This document shows, piece by piece, positions 42,532-54,734 of a stretch of DNA of 64,000 bases. Source of the stretch: Viola odorata (Eukaryota > Streptophyta > Magnoliopsida > Malpighiales > Violaceae); NCBI GenBank assembly GCA_963691705.1, contig OY829538.1:29718836-29782835 (forward strand), given 5' to 3'. Every line of letters starts with the position of its first letter. Within the stretch, counting starts at the first letter, position 1. The notes beneath the pieces are model-generated. The model worked only from the letters and a program-made list of their open reading frames with translations, was not told the DNA's origin and did not search any database. A program made the translations under genes and the position numbers.

Positions 42532-43582
42532 TAGGGTTGTGCAAAAAATCTAAAACAAACCAGTTGAGAACCAATCCGAAAATTCGAGTACCCAAACTGA
42601 AAGTGGGCAAAAGGAACTCAATCCAAAACTGAACTGAATTTTTTCTTCAGTATTGTGTACCCGATCCGAAAACAATTAGATACCCGAATAACCCGAATTC
42701 AGCAAATCCGAATGTAAATCGATTTGAACTAATCAAAAAATCTAATAAAAAAAGCTCTAATTAAGAACTCAACACAAATTGACCCAATTTTATTATGACA
42801 AAGAGAATGAATAAATATTTTTAATATAGTTAATATTTTTAATTTACCCTTTACATACACAGATGTATATTGATACTTAACTTAAGTGTTGCATTCTATT
42901 AATTTTTTTGGATTTGTATTAATTATAAACTAGTTATATTTGTTTTTTAATCAATTTCATTTATTTATGCTTAGACTAGTAACATACATGAAAACTGTAT
43001 AATAATTATTCATATAATTGATTAAAATAACTGAAGTTAAAATACATACATTTATTTAGTTTTTATTGTACATATTAAATTTATTTATAATTAACTGATC
43101 AATTTTCATCATTAATTATTAATCAATACCAAAAATATATTGTGATTTATGAATATACTATTTAATAATTTACTAGTCTAAAACTTGCGCGTTACGTGAT
43201 TGAATTATGTAATTTTGATGAATAGATACACTAGAAAACTACACATTGTTTTTAAATTTTATACTAAATAATGAATTACAAAAATAATTCATAAAAAATG
43301 AGTTTATATAAAACGAACAACTAGTAAAACCAAACTCAATTACGAGAATAATCCAATTGATTAAACCGATCCAATTGTAAAAAATCAAATTTTCAAACCG
43401 AAATTCATATTTATCATTAACCGGTTACTCGAATCAAACCAATCTGATCCAATTAGGTACTCGGTCAAATAGGTACCTGATCTGATTGGGTAAAAAAATT
43501 AACGATCCGAATCAAACCAGTCAAACTGAGTACTCGAATCGAAAATACAAACAAGTAGAGTACCCCACCCGTGAACACCCTA
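42532..43582. mobile_element. Non-autonomous hAT-like DNA transposon (1.05 kb)
   Basis: Begins TAGGGTTGTGCAAAA and ends (reverse complement) TAGGGTGTTCACGGG: short imperfect terminal inverted repeats of the TAGGG type used by hAT elements. An 8-bp TSD, GATGCATC, is the hAT length. The interior has no transposase frame, is AT-rich, and carries subterminal words such as ACCCGAA and GAGTACC in both orientations, typical of transposase-binding regions. Confidence 0.78.
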
Positions 43583-43590
43583 GATGCATC

Positions 43591-45270
43591 CCATTTGTAC
43601 ACAGACAACACGTGAATCACTTCAGCCACCAAGTTACTTTTCTTTTCCATTTAGTTAAATAATGTTTTAAACAAATAACTAAAAAATAAAAAAAACATGT
43701 ACCCACACAACAACAGCAACAACAACAAAAAAAGAACATAATTTTCAAATACCAACCCTTTTCCTCTCCGTCTTTCCTCCCTTCTTCTCCAATACAACCA
43801 TTGTTGCTCCACCACTGTTCATTCTCTTATACCTTACTCCTCACCTTTTGGCCTGTTTATCAGCTAATCAGGAAAATATTTTGTTCATATGGCTAGTGGG
43901 AGGTACTTGTGGAGAAATCTGTAAGATGAAGAAAGATGAGATTTAAAAAGCTGATAGGAGTTTGATCTTTGCAAACTGTAGATTATTTTCTTTCTTTGTT
44001 AGCAATCAATCAATAGTTGTATGATAGGTATTTGTGGAGGCATGTATGTATTCTCCACTATTTCTGTTTCTAGATATGAAAAGAATCTAAAGCAAGCTTT
44101 ACTATTCCCTTCCTTTTAATCTTTTGTAATTATAGATTTGGATACATTTTTTTTTCTTCTGGTAGAAGTATATAGATTTGGTAAAAAGATTTGCCTATGA
44201 TTAGTTCTTCCATTTTGTTGTTCTGGCTTTTGTAGAATATGTAGAAGGAAGAGATATAAAAAATAGGCCCACAGACAGCCCGTTAGATTTAGAAGTCGGA
44301 TTTGAGCTTGGTAAAAATAGGCCTCTGTAAAACTCCGTCTGGACCGTTTTAAATTTTAGAGGGTTTAATCATTTTTGGTTCAAGCCCAACCCAACTAGTT
44401 AACAAATCTACTCATAAATTCTAATTTAACTTTAATTCTTATCTTCTTCTTTTATTTAACTTTTAAGTTGGACTCAAATAACATAGGATTTATTGATTTA
44501 ATGATTTTGGACAACTTAAATATAAAACTAATAATTTCTTCATGATTTTTTTTAAAAAAAATATTAAACAAAAATAATAATAATGATATTAATAATTACG
44601 ACAAACATAAGTAGAATTATATATATATAGAAGGAGAAACAAATTAAACTTTAACTATAAAAATCCCTTATTATATAAATTTGGGATTTATTTGGTCTTC
44701 GTTTTGAGGGGTTTTCAATTCCATTTAAATTTATATTTTCTTTTTCTTTTTGAAACGCAAAATTTCATTATTTACCAACGCACTTTAGTAAAAAAAAAGT
44801 GTTATCGGCCTTTAATTACATATTTTCTTTTTTGATTAATGTACTTTTCATATCGATCCACTAATTATAAATTGTAATTATAGTTTTAGTTAATTAATTA
44901 TATATTTTATTTAATTACTAAGATAATATAAATATTTTTATTATCCCATAGTAAATTGTAATTATAATTATAATTAATTAATTATATACTTTATTTAATT
45001 ACTAACATAATATAAATATTTTTTAATCACATACTCTTGTACAACACACACGTGTGGACAAAACTAGTAACAATAAAAAACTGAAAAGAGAATTTGCAGT
45101 AATATAACTCAACGGAAACCCAGTGTCACATACTTACAAAATGTCTAAAATGTCAATATTCAGTGAGTATATAAGATATAATGTAACAAAAATAATAATA
45201 GAGGATCCATTAACTGTAGCAGTTTCAATTGATTACCAGGTCTAAAATGTCATTATCCTTAAATTATAGA
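43591..45270. other. AT-rich DNA with a possible orphan 5-prime exon
   Basis: Mostly AT-rich and non-coding. A CT-rich leader-like stretch (43750-43860) precedes an ATG at 43890 that opens MASGRYLWRNL and runs into CTGTAAGATG, a good 5-prime splice site near 43920. No continuing exon can be assigned. The end (44868-45030) holds an 84-bp tandem duplication of AATTGTAATTATA...AATATAAATATTTTT. Confidence 0.35.
44868..45030. repeat. Tandem duplication, ~84-bp period
   Basis: AAATTGTAATTATA at about 44869 recurs at about 44953, both followed by AATTAATTATATA, TTTATTTAATTACTAA and ATAATATAAATATTTTT. Confidence 0.65.
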
Positions 45271-45274
45271 ACTG

Positions 45275-45284
45275 TATATATATA
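45275..45284 (+). promoter_or_regulatory. TATA-like box upstream of F-box pseudogene
   Basis: TATATATATA, 37 bases upstream of the pseudogene ATG at 45321. Confidence 0.45.
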
Positions 45285-45320
45285 AGTTTAACTTAGTGGT
45301 GACTTGAGGAGAAGACACCC

Positions 45321-47020
45321 ATGACGGCCAATTGGTCTCAACTCCCTAAAGATTTGCTCATCCAAATAGCATGCAAGTTATCTCTCATTACTTTTTGTTT
45401 TGCAGCATCTGTTCTTGGTGGCGTTCCATTGTAATTCTGCAACGTCGACATAGATTGCTACATCCTAGGATTGTGATCAATGAAGTATCAATTGTACTGT
45501 CTCCTTCCCATCAAGCACGCGAAAGCCTTCAAAAATGGCTTCCTAGCACAACCTGTGAATCAATTGTCGTTCCTAACAGTCTGTGGTGATGACAGCAATG
45601 ACGATGAAAGCCTTGGTTCCTACGGAGGATGGCTAGTGATGCATGACAACAGCTCACCAGTAGTAGCTCAAGTGATACGTTTCAACCAAAGAATCGTAGG
45701 TTGAAAGCTTAAGAATTCCAAGATATAAATTTTATCTCAAGAATACATTAAACATTCAAATCGTACTTAGTCGAAACTTACATTAATAAATAGGATCTAG
45801 TTTTTACAAGGTTGAATACAAAAAAAATAAAGGAAGAACAAGAAGATAACTCACAAACCTCAATCTAGACCCTCCTAGAGCTAATCTAAGACAAGTTAGT
45901 TGAGAGCTTACAAGGATCTCAACTACAAAGTTGAATCCTTCTAGAGCTAATTTAGAACAACTTAACTATTGAAGATGAAAAAGAGAAGATGAACCTAAAC
46001 AATCCAATCTCTGAAGTTGGATCACCTAAGGTTTGAGGTGGCTTTTGAGAGAAAGAGTTAACTCAATATTTAATTCAAAAGTAAAAACCTAAAATATGGT
46101 TATCACTAAGCTTAAAGGAAGTCCACAAGCTATTACATGCACTCAAGAGGGCTTCTCTTGGCCTTGTGTCGCAAAAAGACCAGACTTGAGGTTTGTATGC
46201 CCCCCCCCCTCTCAGTTGGTCTCCGAGCTGCCTTGTACTAGGCAGCTCTAGGGCGGTATACCGTCAAGGACCTCAGCAGTATACCGCTAGGCTTGGCTTT
46301 AGCGGTATACCGCTAGCCGCCTTCCTCATCTTGGGAGTGGTCTGATGGCTTATTTTTGCATGAGCTTCCCTTCGACATGATGCATATGACTATCTTCTTG
46401 GGAGCTTGCTCCTCCATAGCTTCTTCCCTGTGCAAGATACTCTCGATCACCAAGGAGAACTTGGATTGAGATTGAGTGATGGGTCGCATCAATGTTGGTG
46501 ATGGTGTTAGTGATGTCGTGCTTGTATCATCAACCCATGGGCTTTTACATGATAGACCCTGTGACCGGAGCCAAGGTACCCCTCCCTCTCATTCCTTGGT
46601 TTTATTAGAAATATCCTCTTTGTAGCTCTTCCTATTCGACCCCAAAATCACCTTGCTATGTTATGATATTCTCTGTTTCATAGAGTGGGGCTAAATTCGA
46701 GGCGGCGCTATGTAAGATATGAGATAAATGTTAGGCATATGTTGGTGAACCTCGGTAGAATTAAGAGGGGAAGTGTTACTAATTTCAAGAAAACCCCTTC
46801 GTGGACAATGGTGAAAAGAAACACGAGTGCATGAGTACCACGTGAGAAGATTGATTGAGAATGAATGGGTTGTGATGGAAGATTTGGGGGAATATTCTTT
46901 GTTTCTCGGTTGGTGTAGTCACTCTCTCTTTATTTCGAAATCTGATTTTCAGGAATTAGAAGGAATTTTGTATATGTCATAGAGGATTCACGATTGCTCA
47001 AGACTTGCAACTTATAAATT
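45321..47020 (+). pseudogene. F-box / DUF295 (SKIP23-like) pseudogene, split by LTR
   Basis: F-box proteins of this type are substrate adaptors of SCF ubiquitin ligases; most plant genomes have many DUF295 members and pseudogenes. The ATG at 45321 opens MTANWSQLPKDLLIQIACKL, the F-box helix start. After a frameshift it reads ICSWWRSIVILQRRHRLLHP (the WRS part of the F-box). After another shift comes GSYGGWLVMHDNSSPV, the start of the DUF295 beta region. Sequence from 45673 to 46491 looks like a solo LTR. Beyond it, DPVTGAKVPLPLIPW (about 46553) and LGEYSLFLGWCSHSLFISKS (about 46880) continue DUF295 through ELEGILYMS to about 46970. Several shifts and stops make it non-functional. Family recognised from motifs only. 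Confidence 0.75.
45673..46491 (-). repeat. Probable solo LTR of a gypsy element
   Basis: 819 bp from TGATACGTTTC to GGGTCGCATCA; on the minus strand TGATGCGACCC...CGTATCA, close in ends and length to the LTR at 24707-25554 (TGATGCGATC..., 848 bp). Like that LTR it has repeated GCGGTATACCGC-type words (46254, 46289, 46307). It interrupts the F-box pseudogene. The 5-bp flanks (TCAAG and ATGTT) do not match, so the ends are not proven. Confidence 0.5.
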
Positions 47021-47601
47021 TTTTTCTTTTATTTTATGGGTAAATTTTAATTTAGGTGTATAATGGTCAAATAAGTAAAATGAAATCATTTATTAGTCAT
47101 ATCAAATAATGTGTTCATTTCAATTCTATTAAATTCTTTCAATTTTATATTGTTATACTAATCACTAGAGTTCATTAATTAATAGAATTCTAATTGAACT
47201 TTATTAATGAAATGAATTGAGCTCATACATGATTTGATACCAAACACCCTCTTGGGACTGCAAAAACTAATAATGTGTTCACTCCAAAATATGATGGAAT
47301 TTGTTGTGCAATGTGGTAAGTCATAAGTCTAATCAGTAGTACTGTTAATTTCGTTGTCTTTATTTCCCTTCACAACTCCAAAAAATGCTCTCCTCATTGA
47401 ATACAGATTCATCTTCCACGAACTATTCTGTGTTTCACCTTGCATTATTTGATCAATACGTAAAGAAGAATTGTTTTATTTTTTTCACATGTGATTAATA
47501 TTAGGATTTGTAGAGAACTTTAAATAGAAATCAATTTGCTTCTCATATTTTAGAAAGAATTCATGCATAGTTTAGAGTAGATCATATGATTTGTTATTAA
47601 C
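47021..47601. other. AT-rich spacer, no gene seen
   Basis: Non-coding AT-rich sequence between the F-box pseudogene and the copia LTR. Confidence 0.5.
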
Positions 47602-47742
47602 TGTTATTTCAGCAAATGAAGAAAGTAACATTTCTTCTCATTAAAACAAAGGGTATACACATATATATAGTTTGTACACTATACTCTACTTCTACCAATA
47701 CGTACACCATATACATATACTTATACGTACACTATTCTAACA
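47602..47742 (-). repeat. Copia 3-prime LTR (short, 141 bp)
   Basis: On the minus strand TGTTAGAATAGTG...GAAATAACA, with TGTTA/TAACA ends, a TATATATATG box and a TTTAATGAGAAG stretch. The right border next to the PPT is secure; the left border is set by the TAACA end only. Confidence 0.6.
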
Positions 47743-47757
47743 CTCCCCCTCAAGCTG
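47743..47757 (-). other. Copia polypurine tract
   Basis: The minus strand reads CAGCTTGAGGGGGAG directly before TGTTAGAATA. Confidence 0.8.
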
Positions 47758-49855
47758 GAGCATAGATATTAATCATGCCTAGCTTGTTACAAAGATAGTT
47801 TACTCGAGGACCTGGGAGAGCTTTTGTAAACAAATCACCCAGTTGTTCTCCTGTCTTCACATACTGAGTGGAGATGAGGTTCTCCTGAATTTTCTCACGG
47901 ATGAAGTGGCGATCCACTTCAATGTGTTTAGTTCTCTCATGGTACACTGGATTTGAAGCAATGTGAAGAGAAGCTTGATTATCACACCAGAGCTTTGATG
48001 GAGATGAATGAACCATACCAACCTCAGCTAGAAGTTGCCGCAACCACAAAATCTCACAGGAGGATTGTGCCATTGCTCTGTATTCAGATTCTACACTAGA
48101 TCACGATACCACATTCTACTTCTTGCTCCTCCATGAGATCATATTCCCACCAACAAGAACACAGTAGCCGGTTATTGACCTCCAATCAATCTTAGACCCA
48201 ACCCAATCAGCATCTGTAAAACACTCAATCCGGTTGTGACCATGGTTACTATATAGGATCCCAAGACCGGGTGCCCCTTACAGATAACACAAGATATGCT
48301 CTAGAGTTTCCCAATGCTTATCTGTTGGAGCAGACATGAACTGACTGACAACACTAACCGCGAAGGTGATGTCAGGACGTGTCACTGTGAGATAGTTTAG
48401 TTTCCCAACTAATCTCCTATACTTCTCGAGATCATTAAACGGGTCACCATCATCTTTGGTGAGATAGACATTTGGAGCTATAGGAGAACTACAGGGGTTG
48501 GCTCCCAATTTTCCTGTTTCTGCAAGAAGATCAAGAACATACTTTCTTTGAGATAAGAAAATACCTTTGTTGCTTCTGGAAACTTCTATCCCTAGAAAGT
48601 ATTTCAGCTCATCCAAATCTTTTGTACTAAACTTGGTATGCAGGAAAGATTTGAGCGAAGAGATCCCAACACTATCATCTCCTGTAATAATAATGCCATC
48701 CACATACACAACAAGCAAAATAATACCAGCAGCAAATTGTCTATAAAAGACTGAATGATCACACTAACTCTTTTGCATGCCAAATTCTAAAACTACCTCA
48801 CTGAACTTGCCAAACCAGGCACGAGGACTCTGTTTTAGACCATACAAAGCTTTCTTCAAACGACAAAATTTCCCATACTCCCCCTGAGCAACAAACCCAG
48901 GTGGTTGCTCCATATAGACTACCTCCTGTAGGTCACCATGAAGGAAGGCATTCTTGATGTCGTAGGGGCTAGTTGCTGGAAGCGGCTAAAGAGAAGAATA
49001 ACCTCACAGAAGATAATTTGGCCACATGAGAAAAAGTGTCAGAGTAATCCACCCCATATGTTTGAGCATATCCTTTGGCAACAAGTCGAGCCTTGAGGCG
49101 GGCCACAGAACCATATGGATTGACTTTGACTATAAACACCCACTTACACCCCACAACTTTCTTCTCCTTTGGTAAATTCACCAAATCCCAAGTCTGATTA
49201 TCATCCAAAGCTGTAATCTCCTCAAGCATTGCATTCGTCCAACCAGGATGACTCAATGCTTCCTTTACTGTTTTAGGAACAACAACAGAGTCTAGAGAAG
49301 AAATCAAAGCACGTGTCAAACCAGACAAGCCATCATAAGAGACAAAGTTGGCAATTGAGTAAACAAATTTGCATTGTCGTTTACCTTTGCGAAGACTGAT
49401 GGGTAAATCCAGATCAGTAGAAGGAGCAGGTACCGAGGGCTCTGATGGAGGTGCAGGGACTAGATGATCACTACAAGGTGGGTCTCCCATAATTGAGAGA
49501 TCAGGAGACTTAATTATAACAGTATCTGCAGGTGGATGCTCAAAGGTACTTGAAGAAGTCGCTTGGTCCAGAGCAGTATCTCTAGAAGACTGATCAACAG
49601 TACCAGGAGAAGGACCCAACGAAGTAGCCTGGTGCAGGATAGTATCACTAGCAGATTGCTCAGAAACATCCAAAGGAGTGGAGGAATAGACCAACCAATC
49701 ATCATCATGATCATCCTGTCGAGTGAGAGTAGGATGAGGTGAGAAGAATGGTACCTATTCAGAAAAGACAACATCGGTGGACACAAGGTACTTTTCGAGG
49801 TCGGGAGAGTAGCATCGATACCCCTTCTGAACTCTAGCATACCCCAAGAAGACAC
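47750..49855 (-). pseudogene. Copia reverse transcriptase and RNase H
   Basis: Minus strand. RVT_2 start: HPGWTNAMLEEITALDDNQT, WVFIVKVNPYGSVARLKARL, GYAQTYGVDYSDTFSHVAKL (49694-48969). Then LVVYVDGIIITGDD near 48700, where YVDD has become YVDG, a lost catalytic Asp. Next, FLSQRKYVLDLLAETG and NYLTVTRPDITFAVSVVSQF. RNase H: MAQSSCEILWLRQLL, LWCDNQASLHIASNPV, ERTKHIEVDRHFIRE, and the end GDLFTKALPGP followed by the stop. At least four stops or shifts are present. Confidence 0.88.
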
Positions 49856-50047
49856 ACTTTAAAGCCTTAGGATCCAACTTTGTGATGTGAGGATGAACAT
49901 CACGAACATAGTAGGTGCTACCAAAAACTTAGGCTCAATGGGGAATAATGGTTTACCAGGAGCAAGTACAGTAATTGGAAAACCATCATCAAGAACTGCA
50001 AAAGGCATACGATTAATCAAGAAGCAAGCTGTAGAAACAACGTCAAC

Positions 50048-50639
50048 CTAAAATTGCTTAGGAACCTTGTTCTGAAATAATAGAGCACGGGTAGTCTCTA
50101 AGAGGTGTCTATTCTTCCTTTCAGCCACACCATTTTGAGCTGGTGTGTCAACACAAGAAGATTGATGCAAGATACCATGCTGAGTCATATACCGATGAAA
50201 AGATTCAGACATATATTCCTTAGCATTATCACTTCGCAGTATACAAACAGACACATCAAACTGAGTTTTTATTTCAGTACAAAATGCACAAAAATGAGAA
50301 AACACCTCAGAACGACTTTTCATGAAATATATCCAAGTCATTCTAGAGTAATCATCCATAAAGGTCATAAAGTATCTAAAACCTGGTTTGGAAGTCATAG
50401 AACATGGACGCCACACATCCGAATTAACTAATCCAAAAGCAGAATCCGCACGTTTACTGGTACGAGGGCCCAAAGAGGTGCGATGATGCTTAGCAAAGTG
50501 ACAAGACTCACAATCCAGAGAAGTAGCAGACTTGAATTGTGGACACAATTTCCTTAGATATTGTAGACACGGATGTCCCAAACGGCAATGAGTTTCAAAC
50601 AAGGAAGTACTGCTGAGACAAGCTATTGGCTTTGGTACC
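50048..50639 (-). pseudogene. Copia integrase core
   Basis: The minus strand reads ETHCRLGHPCLQYLRKLCPQ (GAG-pre-integrase HxxxGHP), the zinc pair CESCHFAKHH, and then the core: VNSDVWRPCS (first Asp), CILRSDNAKEY (second Asp) and QNGVAERKNRHLLE (Glu). The DDE residues are present. A stop after VPKQF (50048) ends it. On the right it is cut at 50639 by the Tat-type insert. Confidence 0.88.
50635..50639. repeat. TSD of Tat-type insert, left copy
   Basis: GTACC, repeated at 62809-62813. Confidence 0.82.
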
Positions 50640-53424
50640 CGTCGCACCCGAAAAATAAAAAATTCACGAGTATACGATGAATCTGAGACCTTACGATGCT
50701 CAACGTAAAAGGACGCCTCGCAACATGCAATGAAGTCGCCACCCTATTTTCTAAGGTTTAGGGAACCTATATCTCATGGCATAAAAAATAAAAAAACTAA
50801 GGCACAATCGGTCTAAACCAAAGAACGAAGGTTCGAGGTCGTATTATGGACTTAGGAAGGTGTTAGGCACCCAAGTCACATCCTTTAAGAACGGTTACCG
50901 GTTATGCGAGGTGTTTTTGAGAAAAAAATCATTTTTTACATGTATTTTGGGCACTCAAAGGTGACGTTACATCTTCGCATTTAGGACTTGTTATTTCCGT
51001 TTGGGTCAGAGGGACGGGGTTACCATTTTGTCTCTATGCTAGAGTGGACGTTCCCCCCTTTTCATCGAGCCATGCATGACTTAATTACTACGTGATCTAT
51101 CATGGCAAAGACTAGCAAGATACCGATTAATGTATGCACATAGATTTTCATATGGGTTTGAAGCCATCATGCATCATATATCAAAGGTATAGGAATTAAT
51201 TTCATGGCAAAAAAGTAAGTGTGCATTGATTTTATTTTCTAACAATTCTAAATATCATGCATACAATTATGATACATACATTTTTAAATAGCATGCATAT
51301 GAATAATATTTGCGGAAAGCATTTAATAAATAAAAAGGGGTAGAAAGCGTACCTGCGTTGCGTGAACTTGATCTACCTTAAAAAATGAAAGTATTAGCGA
51401 TAGTTCGATCAAAAATAAGTAAAGAACGAGTAAAATAAAATAAAAATTTAACTAATTTCAAATGAGGGAGTAAATAACTAAACATGGCAAGTAAAAATAT
51501 TTTAACACATGTGAGAGTATGATCATATCGATAAATAATTAACATGGCAAAAATTACGAAAGAGAGCATACAACAAATATTCATACGATTTAGACAATGA
51601 CATAATTTATACATTAAATAAGGCACACGAGTATTTACTAAGAAAATAACATACGATTTAACATGGCATAATTACGAAAAAGAAATACGAACATTTCAAT
51701 GATTTAAACATGGTATAATAAAAACATATGAATTATTAAAACATGGCATAATAAAAAAGCATATGAATTATTTCATGTGATTTGACGAAAATAAGTGGAT
51801 CCCACATTTGAATTTTGGGCATTAAAAAATGGGCTTGGCTTAATTTTAATAAAAAACAAAATAAAACACAGCATAAAATAAATAAAACAACATATGTGCA
51901 TATGACTAATCAAGCGAGGAAACAAACCAATCATCATACGAGGCATGTGGGCATTTCATATGAGTTAAACAATATTCAAAAGGGCATACGAATTATTAAT
52001 AAGATTTAAACATGGCATAAAAAATATACTAAAAATCAGATTTAAACATGGCATAATAAAAACATATGAATTAATTAAATAGATTTAAACATGGCATAAT
52101 ATAAAAAAAGGCATACGAATTAATTAAATATTGCATACGAGTTATTAATTAAATAAACACAAAAATGAAACGGACGAAACAATTGACGAAAATTTAAATG
52201 GACTGGGCCCGATGCATGCTGGATGAAAATGGGCTTGGAATAAATCCTAGGCCCATGGTTTAAATTAAAAGAAAAAAAGAAAAGAAAAGATGGGCTTGGT
52301 TTAAACCAAGGCCCATCTTTGTCAAATGACAAAGAAAGGGACGGGACCAGCTTGTCCTCCCTCTCTTCCTCACGAAGAGAACAACATACTACTGTTCATC
52401 TTCTTTCCTTGCGCCGGCGCTACTGCCGGCGGCAAGGAAGGTGGCTCCGGCCACCGAAATCCAAAAAAAAAACCTCCATGCATAGAGTACGAAAACACCG
52501 ATCAAAACCCCATAAAAATCAAGCCATTTCAACCTCAAACGAGGAGCAATTTAAAGCTTGAATATATATGCGCATTAAAACCGAAAATTAGCAATTAATT
52601 AAACCGGCCATCATGCATTTAAATTGAAGCAAGTAACACGTTTATAACTTAAAAAAGAAGTGTTTAGAATAGATTTTAGCCATTTATTGATTGAGCAAGA
52701 AAGAAAATGAAAATTGATGAAAGCTTGAGGAAAACTTACAGTGCTTGCTTCCTTTGCTTGGGCTAATGTTGATGATGAAAGGGTGCGTCAACCCGTGGGG
52801 TTTAGGGTCGGGAATAGTGAGGTTTTTATAGGAGGCTTGGACGAACGTGGGGAGCAAGTTGGTGACGCGGCTCTCTTCTCTTGTGCGGCTGGAAAGTGAA
52901 CAGCGCGATCGGGCTGCACATGGGAGGGTGACGTGGTGACGAAGTTGTCTTCTAGAAGTCGTGACGTGGTCCTTCTCGAAGCAGTGACGAGGCTTCGATG
53001 ATGAGAGGGTGAGCGTGCTCTTGTAGAAAGAAAAGAGGGCTTGAGTGATTAAATCTCATGACCGTTGGATGGTTGACTAGTAGTAGTCAACCAATCCAAC
53101 GGTTGATTAAATAGAAGGAATAAAATGCTCAATAATTTAATTAAGGGTTCGATTTATCAGTGAGACGAAACGGGCAATAAATTCGAATGAAGGCAACTAC
53201 ATTTATAGAGAAAAATATGACGTTTGAGATGATGCGCCCCAAATTTTGAGTTCAACTCTCTAAGCGCATTTATTTTGACAAAGTGTCGTAAAGCTCGTTC
53301 GGGGCCTAAATAAGACTAAAAAGGTAAAAGACCCAAATGATAGATAAAAAATAAAAGAATACTAAAGGACTCGAGTTGGGCCGAGAGATCAATAACGGTT
53401 AGCGTCAAAATTTGGGTGTCAACA
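50640..53424 (-). repeat. 3-prime LTR of Tat-type insert
   Basis: 2785 bp. The first base is C where the right copy has T (TGTCGCACCC). It includes a minus-strand TATA box (TATAAAAA, 52830-52823), a long near-palindrome GATGGGCTTGGTTTAAACC.. at 52289-52317, and diffuse ~40-bp repeats around GATTTAAACATGGCATAATA in 51650-52140. Confidence 0.87.
52823..52830 (-). promoter_or_regulatory. TATA box in 3-prime LTR of Tat-type insert
   Basis: CCTATAAAAACCTCAC on the minus strand. The matching stretch is deleted in the 5-prime LTR. Confidence 0.55.
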
Positions 53425-53574
53425 GTTGTAAGTGAATGCGCTTTACTGTCTGATCAAAAATACAGTGTAACTGAAATTTTTGATAAGCAGTAAAGACTGT
53501 TGCCCCAAGTTTTTACCCGGTTTTGAAATAATGAAGACTTACCTAGGAGTGGGGTGATCTGTAAATCCTGCTCT

Positions 53575-54615
53575 GGGCGAGGCTATCGCATTGCGAGATG
53601 CTGGTACGAAAAAAATGAAACTGCATGTCCGTGCGAGGCTATCGCTCTCCGGATGTTGACGTGAAAAGGGGACTGAAGGTCCATGCGAGGCTATCGCTCT
53701 CCGGATGTTGATGCGGGAATGTGAATGATGGTCCGTGCGAGGCTATCGCTCTCCAGACGTTAACGTGAAAATATGAAAGGCATGTTGGCGCGAGGCTATC
53801 GCTCTCTGGATGTTGACATAGAAATGCGAATGCATGTTCGTGCGAGGCTATCGCTCTCCGGACGTTGACATAGAAATGCGAATGCATGTTCGTGCGAGGC
53901 TATCGCTCTCCGAACGTTGGCGTGGCAATGTGAATGAAGTTCTGTGCGAGGCTATCGCTCTCCGGATGTTGAGATAGAAATACGAATACATGTTCGTACG
54001 AGGCTATCGCTCTCCGAACGTTGGCGTGGCAATATGAATGAAGTTCCGTGCGAGGCTATCGCTCTCCGGATGTTGACATAGAAATGCGAATGCATGTTCG
54101 TGCGAGGCTATCGCTCTCCGAACGTTGGCGTGGCAATGTAAATGAAGTTCCGTGCGAGGCTATCGCTCTCCGGATGTTGACATAGAAATGCGAATGCATG
54201 TTCGTGCGAGGCTATCGCTCTCCGAAAGTTGGCATGGCAATGTGAATGAAGTTCCGTGCGAGGCTATCGCTCTCTGGATGTTGACATAGAAATGCGAATG
54301 CATGTTCGTGCGAGGCTATCGCTCTTCGAACGTTGGTGCTGAAAATATAACTACACGACCGTGCGAGGCTATCGCTCTCCGGACGTTGGTGCTGAAAATA
54401 TAACTACATGACCGTGCGAGGCTATCGCTCTCCGGACGCTGGTGCTGAAAATATAACTACGCGACCGTGCGAGGCTATCGCTCTCCGGACGTTGGTGCTG
54501 AAAATATAACTACATGACCGTGCGAGGCTATCGCTCTCCGGACGTTGGTGCTGAAAATATAACTACGCGACCGTGCGAGGCTATCGCTCTCCGGACGCTG
54601 GTGCTGAAAATATAG
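53575..54615. repeat. 52-53-bp tandem array, about 20 copies
   Basis: Each unit carries TGCGAGGCTATCGCTCTCCG followed by a variable half. Spacing is 52 bases in most copies and 53 in the last ones. From about 53840 to 54340 two unit types alternate (GGATGTTGACATAGAAATGCG and GAACGTTGGCGTGGCAATGTG), giving a 104-bp higher-order repeat. The last six copies share GACGTTGGTGCTGAAAATAT. One isolated copy is at about 54855. There is no spacer pattern and no cas gene; it is a satellite-like array. Confidence 0.92.
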
Positions 54616-54734
54616 TTGCTCAAGTAGGAGTTATATAGATATGCAGAAAAGTAGTCGCTCAAGGAGGAGTTTTTAAATAGACAAGGTGTATGGGGAAAGT
54701 AAGTCTTACCTTGAACTTACCTTTGCGAACTGAA

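Noticed and set aside
43180..43200. TTGCGCGTTACGTG-like words that could suggest a Helitron end
   Set aside because: No TC start, CTRR end or hairpin could be set, and the word lies inside the hAT-like element.
53639..53887. Open frame with repeated VRRAIASH-type units (-)
   Set aside because: It is a direct product of the 52-bp array read in one frame and has no start or domain of its own.
53575..54615. Regular direct repeats resembling a CRISPR array
   Set aside because: Plant DNA inside an LTR element; the part between conserved blocks is itself repeated, there are no unique spacers and no cas genes.
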